The notes below the pieces were generated by a model. It saw only the letters and a list, made by a program, of their open reading frames with translations, was not told the origin of the DNA and did not search any database. This document shows, in pieces, positions 22,841 through 35,100 of a stretch of DNA of 64,000 bases. Source of the stretch: Spongilla lacustris (lineage: Eukaryota > Porifera > Demospongiae > Spongillida > Spongillidae); contig OX442416.1 of NCBI GenBank assembly GCA_949361645.1, positions 16,682,993 through 16,746,992 of the forward strand. Reading direction: 5' to 3'. How positions within the stretch are numbered: the first letter of the stretch is position 1; each line of letters opens with the position of its first letter. A program made the position numbers and the translations under genes.

Positions 22841-24842
22841 CTGTGCATGTATTGCATGCCACACTAACATATTCAGTCTCCAAAATGTAAATGAATATTA
22901 ACTCTTTAAATCTACTACTGGATCACTCACCCCTGAGCCAAGAAAGTCATGTGATGCAAAGCCAAATTGCACAAATGGCCAGCAACAATGAAATTCACAG
23001 CAAAAAGAAAGGTGATGATGACTCAGGAGACTCTTACATGGCCTTGAAAAAGCCCAAACCACACAGTGGTGATGAGGTAAGACCTAATCAACAAATACAC
23101 AAAGGAACACTAATTGCACAATAGACATTTAAGAGGCAAAATATATAAGCTTTATGTGATATTAAATGCAGGATTTGTGTACATGTATATGGTTACGTTT
23201 CCAGGAACAATTCTAGTGAGCCTAAATTTAAATAAAGTTGATCTCACCTCTTATTTTTCAAGTGTTCCAAGACTTAATGTAAAATTATTATTATGTGTGA
23301 TGCCATTTATGAGTTATAAAATCCGGATTTAATATAGCGAGGAAGGCTGATATCATGGGAGGAGCTCTACGAGCAGCAAGGATGTTGGCAACTGTCTTTC
23401 AAGGAAAGCCGGGCCTGTTCCTGTCTGTTACTTGGAGAAAGACAAACTAATTAAATTCTCTGGCTTCTTATGCAATAATGAGTGCATCAGTTTGTTGCTA
23501 GATGTCATAAATGTTAAATTTGCTTTCGCTTGGATATTTAAAACCCATAGAAAAGTTATCTGGCAAGGCGACTGAATACCTTTCTTTCTTAATTCAATCA
23601 GATAAATGTTAATTAATCAGATAAATATTAATAGACTCATTATTAAGTTGCCCACCCTACAAACCAAACAATTCCAACACCACATTCTCCAAGAGAGACA
23701 TTTATATTTATGTGACAGCTAAACTGAACATATGGCCAGCAATGAGGCCTCCATTGGTGACCAACATGAAGACAAATTTCGCTGCAAACGAAAACAACCA
23801 ATAACTGAAGACTCTACCATGACCTCTAAAAAAATTCAAATCAGGTGACATAAAGGTAAGACCAATTGCAAAAGCAGCTCAGTAGACTCTACACAGAAAT
23901 TTAGTGACATGCATTTTTAAAGAAGATTCAAAATTCTTCACAAGATGGTACATCTGCCATGAATTAAAGTAAAACCTCCAAATCCACTAAACATTTACAT
24001 TTTGTACACACTGAACTGATCATATTGAAATGTATAGATAAGGATAAATTTCTTTCAGATTTGCATATATATATATGAGTCTTTGTGCCTATAGGTTCAC
24101 ATTTTGTATGTTTCTTTCCTTTAGACTTTCTAAGTTAGGGTTACGATTACATTACATTACAGGTTTTTTAAATCTGAACAGTACTGTAATGGCTGTATTA
24201 CATATAAAATCATTTTCTCATGACCTCATAACAAAAAAAAAACTAGGAGTGTTTTTATTATTATGTTAAGGAGATGAAAATATTTAATATTGGCTTGTCC
24301 TGAACCATCAGGCTTTAAATATGCACCTTAGAAATTATATTGCAAGCTGTAATCCAGTTTATATCTCCCCAAGAATTGGAACATTTCTTTACTTCTGGGT
24401 ACAATATCTCATATCTATTTGTGAAGTACACATGTCAGGAGAATATGAAGGAGACTTCATTGCTACAGGAGCACAGAAGAGCAATTTATTAATCATGTTA
24501 GAGATGGTTGGTTTGAAGGATGTTCTCAATTTGAATTATACAGTAATTATACGCCTTGTGCCTGGAGAAAGGAATTAGATAAGGTCCCGTGCTGTGATGT
24601 ATTGCTGGATGCATTCATTGATGGAACACTTCAAGCACTTAGGATTTACTATATATGTGTTTAAATATACAACAGGAGAAGATCCAACATACAAACTTGA
24701 TAGACTCAGAAAGCAAAAATTGTTTAACTATAATAATACCTCTTCATGGAGAGAAACTGAAGGGATTCATAACATTACTTCCAATTGAAAAACATAAAGA
24801 TGCATGTAGAAAAACGTATGAAAAATACAGGCAATCAACTTG
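22841..24842 (+). pseudogene. Broken partial copies of the deaminase gene
   Basis: Bases 22841-23333 duplicate 17187-17655: upstream region, exon 1 (to 23076, donor GTAAGA) and the start of intron 1. A second, more diverged exon-1 copy lies at 23732-23855, with one extra A in its poly-A run (23827-23833) and the same donor GTAAG. No header exon is present. About 24345-24841 matches the deaminase exon: ISYLFVKYT in one frame, then EEQFINHVRDGWFEG...ELYSNYTPCAWRKELDKVPCC. The catalytic His-x-Glu is damaged: a deletion of roughly 27-30 bases leaves S-T-E in place of H-T-E. A further frameshift falls near 24655. The zinc-binding PC and CC cysteines are still readable. The copy cannot encode an active enzyme. 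Confidence 0.75.
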
Positions 24843-26059
24843 AATAACTTATGGATTTTCCAGCTACATACTATACATAAACCCTTTGCAATTAATTGGT
24901 ACAATTAGTTGGTTATGTTAGTATGCGTATACACTGTGTAATATGTATAAATGTTATGATCAAAGCAAGAAACAGAAGTAAATGGGGATGGTTTCTTGAT
25001 TCCTTGCAATGATGCATTTGTTCAACTGATAAGAAATGAAACAATATTTAAATAAATAACCATGTAACAAAGTTTTAAAGCACATGAACTAAGAATAGGC
25101 TTCTAACATTACTGTATCTAAAGATGTCGTACTGTCCAAGTTCATGGGTTGAAACAACATGAGTCATTGATATTACAGGTATACTTGAGCTTTGGGTTGA
25201 CATGATATAAAGTAGGATGATGATATAGTGGAGAAGTCACTTGAAGGATGATGTAATCCCTCTTTTGACAGGCAAGTGACACCACCAATGCTGAAATAAA
25301 AGCACTAACCACTTATATACAACCATCTCCTCACCATTTACACAACTAGTCAGTTCATAACCAGTTGTACATGTATACTATATTCATGCAGATGAAGTTT
25401 CTTGCTTCATGTTTAGTTTTTGTTGTGCATTGATATATAAAACATTCCTAAATGCAAAATCATGCAATTTACACATAGTGCCTCAAGAAAGTAAATATAT
25501 AATTCTAAACACTGAGGTGGATTATAAGTGAGGACACAGGAAGCAGTGAGTGAATAACTTGCACTGTGCCTAGAACATCTGCAATCAAAGAAATACTTCC
25601 AGGTAGCATGTGTTTTTTTTGTTGATGTGGGCAAAACCACCTTAGGCAAAGGAGATACGATATCTAGACATAATCAGTGGTTGGGAAACCATTGCACCTT
25701 TACTGGTATGTGTGAAATTGACTCCTTCAAGTTATATAATTGCCCAATTACGTAATAGGCTTATTACTCTGGTTAAGTGGAGAACACACCCCAGGATATG
25801 TGACTGCAGTTGTGACCATCATGTTTTGTTCTAATTATAAGCTTTACCTTTTAATGGGGATACCTTAGCTGCTCTCCCCCCCCCCCCCCCCCCCAAACAT
25901 TTTTAAATGCTTGATTAGAGTGCTATTGCATGTCATATTATATCAGATTCCAGTACTGATTATTTAAACAACACATGATGGGGGTAAAGCATTTTTTTTT
26001 TTTAAACAAGTACACAAAGAGACAACTGATACAATATTTTCCATAAACATATTCCAAAT
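24843..26059. other. Intergenic sequence
   Basis: Poly-C run at 25877-25894; otherwise no feature recognised. Confidence 0.45.
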
Positions 26060-26436
26060 AAATTTTATACAAAACAAAAGTCACAAGTAGTGATAGGTGA
26101 GACACAATTGCCCTGGCATTCTGCCTCATGAGGGTGTGGCTGATGCGACTCTACGTGACCTCTTTTCATACTTTTTTGTCACGGTTGTAAACACATTGAT
26201 AGCTTCATAGCCCATCCCCCAAATACTTCCACAACCAACTGAAGAGATGCATGTCCATCTTCTAAGGGCACATACCTCATCATTTCTAAAGTGCTTGGCT
26301 TCTTCTCCGTCAGCTGCATGACCAAGGGTTTGAGCCGCTTTTTGTAAAAATTGCAAATTCAGCGGATTTATGACCTTTACGTCAATTGCAGCTGAGCGTG
26401 AGAGGGACCAGTTTGGCACTAGAATGTCTGCTTATC
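26060..26436 (-). mobile_element. Non-LTR retrotransposon 3'-end relic (minus strand)
   Basis: Minus-strand reading gives DILVPNWSLSRSAAIDVKVI, then a diverged middle with WTCIS and YEAINVF, and ends near MRQNARAIVSHLS. It matches the C-terminal block of the family found better preserved at 27538-27952. Frame changes and a stop show it is dead. Confidence 0.6.
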
Positions 26437-27537
26437 TGGATTGGTCTTTACGAAGAATGCCAATGGCTAGGATAACTGTACGCCCACGCACCAAAAAAGC
26501 GAAACGCGGATTTTAAATAAATGTTGTACGAGTCCTAAATTTTAAAATACTGTTTCGTGCCACTACATGATGCAAACTACATGCACATTTTCCCGCTTCA
26601 TTCGCGCCAATGATACGATCACTGCTACCCCATACACTGATCGGGACGCGATTTGCCAAAATCATTGGAGCGAATAAACGAGCTCGTAGTTTGTTCAACT
26701 GTAAGGCAGCGTGAGTTTAGTCTCGTACCCTGATCCAAACGTATATGTACTAACGCTAGTAACACTTTTTGCAAGCGATAATGCTTACGGTACTGGGTCT
26801 GGGTACGAGAATAGCGTGAGTTTACTGTTGACCAAGCTGTATGGGTAAAAGGGCAAAATCATCAGCAGCTACCACTGAGGAGTACAGGTGTGAAGTACGT
26901 GTATGTATAAAACTTGCATGCTGCTGGTACACACAAAAAAAATCACACACACATATGATAGTTCGGATTTGTCAAGCAAGTGCTGGTTTCTATTTCCTAC
27001 AACAAAAGACACAATGAGTGAATCATATAAATTGAAACAAATTTACCTCATCTTTTTTTCTGAGTTTTCTCTCTTTTTTTTTTTTTTTCACAGTTTCCTA
27101 CATTGGATTAAGAACATGATACATTTCTGACAGCATAAAAATGAATACATATTCATTAGTGGTCATATGCTGTGTATAGATAATGCTATACCATATTTCA
27201 TTACCAAACAATAACAGGTAAAAGCTCTTTGTGCTGGATAACTTATGTACAAAGGATGAGATGAACACACCAAATGTGACCACACAAGACCAACACATGA
27301 TGACCACATTAGATGGCAACACACCAATGAAATAAAAAAACATACTTGTGCTGCAGGATGAGGGCCAGACTTTACTTTGCAGCTACGTGTAGATCCTGAT
27401 GCTGCAAGAGAGCAAAAATGCAATGCCATTTACTTGTAGTTTGGCAGGACAATTTAATGAAATAAAATTGTAAGTTTGTGTAGGATATTTGTACACCAGT
27501 GGTCAATTATGGAAATCTATACATTGAAGGGAAGTGG
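26437..27537. other. Intergenic with a small fold-back copy
   Basis: About 26560-26705 (CGCGATTTGCCAAAATCATT between inverted TTTCCCGC / GCGAATAAACG-like arms) is a copy of the small fold-back found inside 50654-51437. CTCGTACCC and GGGTACGAG at about 26722 and 26807 form a further dyad. A poly-T run lies near 27073-27088. Confidence 0.5.
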
Positions 27538-27952
27538 CATGGACCATTCGCATTCCCAAACCCGTCCAGCTGATATCCTGGTTCCATCGTGGTCCATTGG
27601 AAAATCTGCTGCCTGTGATGTCACAGTTGTGAATCCGCTCAACCCAAGCTTGATTCTGGGAGAGAGCACAACTGTGGGTTACTCAGCAGCAGAGAAAGAA
27701 GTGGTCAAAATGACTAAGAATGGCCCAAAGTGTGCAGAACTTGGGTGGGAGTGCATTCCCCTGGCTGTAGAGACATATGGTGGTTGGGAGAAGGCCCAGG
27801 AAATGTTCAACCGGATCAGCAGGAGGTTGGCAGTGGGCTCAGCCTCCAGTGAAGCCGGGGTGAGGCAGGACATGTATGGGAGACTAAGCCTGACCTTGGT
27901 GAGGGAGAACGCTAAGGCTATCCTGGCAAGATCCAGCTGGCCTGTTAGCTGA
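27476..27952 (+). mobile_element. Non-LTR retrotransposon C-terminal fragment
   Basis: A 158-codon open frame whose residues from about 21 on (RPADILVPSWSIGKSAACDV, TVVNPLNPSL, LGWECIPLAVETYGGW, YGRLSLTLVRENAKAILARS) match the conserved C-terminal domain of the same non-LTR family. The D-V-T-V core suits a restriction-endonuclease-like nuclease segment, but that is inference. No upstream RT is attached, so this is a 5'-truncated insertion. Confidence 0.68.
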
Positions 27953-28424
27953 ACCCTTGTGTGTTATATCGTGTTAGTATGAAGTTGTAAAATTAATGTG
28001 TATCATAGAAAAAATAATTGTTAGAATTAAAAAATACATACATAAATTCAGACCTAGATTTTCAAAATCCTACCTACCTGAACGTGCATGTAGGTCTGTA
28101 ATGTATGAATGTATAATTCCTTGTTTCTGTACCTTTAACTCAACTGGTGTCATAAATCCTACAGTTGAGAACATCATACTTGGCCTAAATTTTTTTTTTC
28201 ATTAGTTCTCTCTTTTACCACCAACTGTAAAGTTGAAGACAAAAAATTGTGCAATTATGTGAACTTGAAAATTGATAACATATTGATGTATGTTATGTAT
28301 TTAGTTAACCCCTCCAAACTAACTACTTTGTTGATTAGCTTCCCGAAAATTGAATGTTTTTTTATTTATAGATACGCATGCATTTGCTTCAAGAACTTAT
28401 TGCTGAATTGAAGCTAAATTTATG
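27953..28424. other. AT-rich intergenic stretch
   Basis: No feature recognised. Confidence 0.45.
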
Positions 28425-28654
28425 TACAGTGCTCCCTCGATTATACGGAAAAGTAGCACCTCGATTATACGGAAAATAAAGCACAATCATTGGGTGTTAG
28501 GAAAACTATCTGTGTACTTAGTGGTAAGATATGTAAACCGGTTTACATATCTTACCACTAAGTACACAGATAGTTTTCCTAACACCCAATGATTGTGCTT
28601 TATTTTCCGTATAATCGAGGTGCTACTTTTCTGTATAATCGAGGGAGCACTGTA
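28425..28654. mobile_element. 226-bp palindromic MITE of pogo type
   Basis: Bases 28427-28652 are an almost perfect palindrome with no spacer (centre AACCGGTT at 28539/28540; I see one mismatch). Termini read CAGTGCTCCCTCGATTATAC, like the CAGTG..CCTCGATTAT..GGA ends of pogo-family elements, with a second internal CCTCGATTATACGG. TA flanks both sides (28425-28426 and 28653-28654), the expected target duplication. Confidence 0.85.
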
Positions 28655-29123
28655 CCCTCAAGGAAGCCACTGTACAACAGCAAGTTAGCCTGATTTACAT
28701 GTGTATAATATGCTGTGAAGAACATTCTTATGCACGCACAAGCATGTCTGCTTCAGTGGCTTTAAGGTAAGTCCCATAGGCATCTCATCAATTCAAGCTC
28801 AGGACAAAGTGAGTAGAATGTTTTTAGTAAGTACACATACGGGCTGAATTGCCCCAGAAGATTCATTACTATAGAACATTATGCACTTGCATGTACACTG
28901 TCTTCAAAGGTTATAACTCAATGAAGTACAAACATAGTGTAACATAATGCTACAATCATGTTACGCTACAAATGTAATGTAATACGATCGTAGCGTAGTG
29001 CATTTAGCCAACTTCTTATTGATGCATACAGTAACCATTGAATTTATATGTGTGCTTATTATAACAACCTAACTGTATGTGTACAATCAAGTGCACACTG
29101 CAATGTATCATATACCAATACCA
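28655..29123. other. Intergenic; 3' flank of the kinase gene
   Basis: No feature recognised. Confidence 0.4.
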
Positions 29124-32100
29124 CTATACATAATACCTACCCTTTCTTGTTTCCAATTCATGTATTATAACGGAAAGGGACATGGTATTGTAGGATTCCA
29201 TAATTCGTAAACCCAATATTTTCAGGTCCAAATCTGCCTCAACATTAGCAGTCACAATCAATTTACCAATAGCCCAAACATCTACTTCAAAACGGTGATC
29301 TTGGAATGTACATGCTGGGTGATTGCTTGCACTAAGATGTGGAAGACTTGGACAGCAGCTCACAGTATCAGATAGAATGAATGCATCATCAAAGTCAATC
29401 AAAATATAATCTGACTTATAAACTATGACATTGTCCCATCTTAAATCATTATGGACAATTCCATCGGAATGTAATACAGACACTGCTCTAGAGATTGATA
29501 GAACTGCAGTTAATAAATCATTTGCCGTTTTGATGCCAACCCTCTCACCAAGAGGTTCAAAGCACACTTTGACTAGGGACTGGTCATTAGCACCACAACA
29601 AAAACTATATTCTTTACTTTCTTGTATAAATGATTGTTTGGATTTGAGTAACTGAAATACATGCTTCTGAGATTCCAAAAATTTCTTTGCTTCTTGGGTA
29701 CTGCTAAATTTCCAAGACTTCTGAAATACTGCTCTCTGGTTAATAGAAGCGATCTTTTTAGTAACATGAACCATTTTCCCATAGTACATATCAGCGATTG
29801 TAGTCTCTTTATACGGTACTGTGCATGTTGCAGTTTGCCTGGATATTTTATTCAATGATTTGAACACAGGTAAAAGCTTCATAAATGTTGCCCAAAGTTC
29901 AGGGATTTCCGATGCATTTATAAGGTTACAGGTACACAAAGGAACAAATTTTTTTCCCTCACGTTCCAAGACACCTAATGTGAAGTCTAATCTGGTGGAA
30001 TCTGCAAGAGCAGAATAAGCAAATATATATGGAATATTTTCCCAAATATGCTGCCATGATTCCCAGGGAGTTTTCTCCTCATTTTGTAAAACAGGATCCA
30101 TACCAGATACCCCCTTTTTATAATTGCGATACAGTTTATCTTCCCCAACAAGCATTGGAGGACCGTTAGGAGCTACAACATAGCCAGGACGTTTAGCTCC
30201 CGAACATTGTGACTGTACATTACGATGAAATTTGGATCCATACAATAGTAGTATTATGAAGATGTTATTATCAATTATACCATTCATTGAAGCCTCAGAG
30301 TCTAAAGATGATGCACCTAGAGAGTAAGATGTGAGAAGAGTCAACACTTTCTCCATGCCTTCACAACCACCATCATCATTAACAGTTGAAGCACTGTTAA
30401 CTACATCTTTCCAAGCACTTTTCTGATATCTCAAATATTCTTGTTGGCTAATTTCAAACTTATTTATCTGTTCTGTCTTCATATATAGTATCAAATCACT
30501 GGCAGACTTTGGCAGTTTCTCAGGAAGTGCACTAAAATACTGTTGTGTTTTCCAATCTAAACTACCAATGTCTACATCTGAAAAAGAAAAGATTCAATTC
30601 ATGTGCCTAATTGGTGTCAGTGGTGTGCATACATGATGATAAATCTGATAAATATACTATACAGGATGTTTGCAAAAGCACGCAAAGCTTTTAACGACAT
30701 GCCAATTGTTGTTAAAATTGAATAAGCTTGTCCATTCGGCATGCAGCTGCTTTTCATCTTTTGTTTACGACTGACAGCTGGTTGATTTGAAATGTTGCAA
30801 GGCAAACTACAGGTATCGTTCAATAATGGGTTGCTAATCAGTTTAAAGACACGCCCTATTTCATACACAGCAAAGGTTATGCTTGATATTTTTACAGAGG
30901 CTCTGAATGTTAGCTGTAAAGCTTACAGATGATGAACGCTGCCTACTGGGCCTAAGAACTGGTTGTTATCTGAATAAGAAGTGTCAAACAAGCTGAATAA
31001 CCACTCTTAAACCATACCTATCTTTCAACCCGCACAAACGACTTGTTTTGTATAGTAACCAAACACTAAATAAACACCGATATGTAACATTCCTGTCCAA
31101 GAATATGTTATATAGGTTCGGATGCTCCGTTCAAAAGTTAAACCTGATGAAGGTTTGTAAATTTCTTTGGCGTGGTCAACAATAAGCTACTATTGGGGCC
31201 AGTGGTTGATGGAAACTACTGGCTCCGCATGATGTTACATTATTCATTGACTATTCACACATTTGGGATCATTTCCACGAAATACCACAAAAAAGTTATA
31301 CAAAATGCATTACATTTGAATTAATATAACGTCCAAACGATTAACGCTATCAACTTCCTATACTCCGTACTTCATACTATACCATGTCTCTATACGAATA
31401 TATTTTGGTGTTTTGCACAAGCATGGTGCCGATGTTACGAGGTCTGATATTCCATGGCAATCAAAACCGCCACATCTTCAGGTAGGAGAGTTCAAATTGC
31501 TTTAAATTCGATGTGTACATACATGTAGAGGGGTCCTATCGCTATTGATTTGTTCTGTTTTAGTCATTCATTACGGAGATACAGTTGAAGAAACTATATG
31601 CACTTTTTCCTGTACAAATGACTTTGGCAAATCGCGTCCTGCTAAAACAGGAGGCGGTGATTATATCACTGGCACGAATCATGATTGAAATACGCTGCTG
31701 ATTCTCAATTGATTAACATCCCCATCATTCGCAATGTTACGCAAATGATGCATTCACCTCCGCTAGGGGGTGTTTGTGTAATGGTTATGGTAGGTTAATG
31801 TCTATTGTCCTGGGTGTGCCCCATGGTGCACGTTTGTACACCAAGGGGCACAGGAAACAAATTATGTGGGGATTAGTCAATTCAGCTTTCCAGTGACATT
31901 TAATGGTTATGCCACATTGTACAAGTCCTTAATATCTGTTTGGGCCAAAGCTTTGAAGACTTAACTATATTCGGCACTTATATTGGAGATACCCAATACG
32001 TTTGACATGCGTAAATAAATGTTTGAACTGGCCCATAAATGGCGGCTATATATAGCTAGGCGGAAAAAGCAACTTGTTCTAAGCTCTTGCCTTCAAAAAC

Positions 32101-35100
32101 AAATGTTCAAAAAAATGGGGGGTGCAATTCCTTGCTCTAGCTCAATATGTGATCTTCGATCCTTGGGTTATTAAGTTACGTGGCGCATTTTCAAACTGTG
32201 TCTCGGAGCGTGTTACGTATTAGGTGGTTCAGCTGAGATGAGCTGAAAACAGTTTCTGCCGAATATGCAGAATCGCGTACCAGCTGCCTCTCGCTGTTCA
32301 ACAGTTTTGTTTTACGACGTTGATTGGAAACTTCGCTGATTGGAAATATTCAACATTCGTCTGGCTATCTAAAACTACAATGGTCAGCCACAGGTACCCT
32401 TCGATAATTAGTTTCAAGACACACCCTATTTCTAAGTGTGCCCACCATTTAACATAATTGCATTTTTGTTGTAATTTTGGAATCAGCATGTATTTTGTAA
32501 CCATCCTGTGAACTCATGAATGTTGAATCACATCATGTGTGTTTCATTTCAGGACTACAACAAGTAATATACGGTTAAAAGAACATTTTGTGTTTATAAC
32601 TCATGAATGCAATGGAGTAAAGGCTTCAAATTTACAACACAACTGCAACATCATAGTCTGCATGTCCATGAGCAGTTTGATTGTTGCACACCCTCTAGTT
32701 AGGGAGATCGGTTCAAGATTGTAAAAAATTGAAGGTGGGTAGCGGTTAAGGAAAAAGTTCTGAGGTAAGGTTTAATTCTTTGTTCATTACATTGCAAAGT
32801 CCCTGTAGTTAATATATGGAAAATTGTACTCTTATCCTTCATTGCAATCATATGTTGCAATTTGCCAAAGTAAAAAATTCTATTATTGGACAGAAATTTT
32901 GACTATTGATGACATATCAAAACATGTCATTATAGTGATGATACGTTGTTTTGATTTTGTCGGGAATTCAATGTGATTCTCTTAAAGTGTATTTCACACA
33001 ATGTAAAGAATGCCTGATCTACATAGACAAATTTGGGTGTTCTCAACAGGCAAGGTAGCGTTGACTATATGGCGTTTCATCAACTGAATCAAAATTTACA
33101 TAGGTGTACTTAGCGCGAAACGTACACGTACACGTATTTAACAAACATCAAGCCCTAAGTACATGTACAATCAAAAACTCTCCTATGTGATGACGTCTCC
33201 AGACTATTTTCTCTAACCCTTCCATGGCCTTCCCCTCGCTCGACTGCTCTTGTACAACCATAGGAACATCTTCCACCTCCCAACTTTTGCGCTTTCTATT
33301 TCTGGTACCCCCCCGATACATGTGTACATGTATCAGTGAAAAAAACCTGTACCAGAAACAGAATCACAGACTTGGAAATCGCTGTATGTGCAACGCCATT
33401 GTGTTATTACAATAATCAGTTGTGACGTCAAAGTGGATGATAATACCTTAACGTATACAGGAAAAAGTTAAATTTCTATCCGATAATCAAGCTTTTAACT
33501 TTGGCAAATTGCAACTTACGATTACAATGAAGCATAAAAGTACAATTTTCCATATATTAACTACAGGGACTTAGCAATGTAACGAACAAAGGATTAAACC
33601 TTACCTCGGAACTTTTCTGGAGTTTTTTCCTTAACTGCTACCCACCTTCAATTTTTACAATCTTGAACTGATCTCCATAATTAGAGAGCTTGCAACGATC
33701 AGACTGCCCATGGACATACAGACTATGATGGTGCAGTTGTGCTGTAAATTTGAAGCCTTTACTCCATTGCATTCATGAGTTATAAACAAAAAATGTTGTT
33801 TTAACCCTAATTTTTGTGGTCCTGAAACGAAAACACATCACGTGACACAACATAAATTCACAGGATGATACAAAAATACATGCTGATTCCAAAAATATAT
33901 AATTGGTGTTTTCACATCGTATTTAGTTACAGAGTAATGGCTAAAAACTAGACATTCTCATTTTTCCCTCTCTTTGTGAGAAGCACTGTAAATTTGTCTA
34001 CTGTGGTGTACAGAAAGTAAATCGATATTGATTCCCGTTCTGCCAGTTTAGCACCACTTTTACATGTGACGGTGCATGCCTGTTTTACAGGTCCTTTAGA
34101 GGTTGGCCCGAATTGCCAAGCTCTAATTCTTTTTCTCTGGTCCCAAGTTAGTGCATCAAAGCAAAGCGATTCGATTGCGATACACCACCATGCGTGGTTA
34201 TAACAACAATGGTAACTGAACCAAACTCGACCTAGCGTGGCTAAAAAACATGTCTAGGACATAAAACATGGTTCAAACATCTAAACATGTTTTTCAGCCA
34301 CACTAGGTCGAGTTTTGTGAAGTTACCAACGTTATAGTAATGATGCATAGTGGCATATCGCAATCGAATAGATTCAAAAAAAGAATTAGAGCTTGACAAT
34401 ATCGGGCCACGCTCCAAAGGACCGGTACAGCGAGCATGCATTGTCAAATGTAAAAGGGATGCTAACCTGGCAGAACGAGAATAAATTTGTTTTCTGTACA
34501 CCAAGACATATGTACCCTCAGGATGACATCCGGTACACTACATATTAAAGCACTGTGTTCTTTTGCAAACATCCGGTATGATGAACGTGAAGAAGCAGAT
34601 GAGAAGACAATGGATGCAATCATGCAAACTGACAGTTTACACTTACTTGACAACCTTGGCATTTCAGTTTTCCGTTCTTCACACATCCACATAATAAAAT
34701 AAAAAAAGCAATAGACTGATCCTTCTATAATGTATATTATTGGATGGATGGATGGATGGATGGATGGATGGATGGATGGATGGATGGATGGATGGATGGA
34801 TGGATGGATGGATGGATGGATGGATGGATGGATGGATGGATGGATGGATGGATGGATGGATGGATGGATGGATGGATGGATGGATGGATGGATGGATGGA
34901 TGGATGGATGGATGGATGGATGGATGGATGGATGGATGGATGGATGGATGGATGGATGGATGGATGGATGGATGGATGGATGGATGGATGGATGGATGGA
35001 TGGATGGATGGATGGATGGATGGATGGATGGATGGATGGATGGATGGATGGATGGATGGATGGATGGATGGATGGATGGATGGATGGATGGATGGATGGA

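Noticed and set aside
29425..30018. Plus-strand ORFs opposite the kinase exon
   Set aside because: Antisense shadows of the kinase reading frame.
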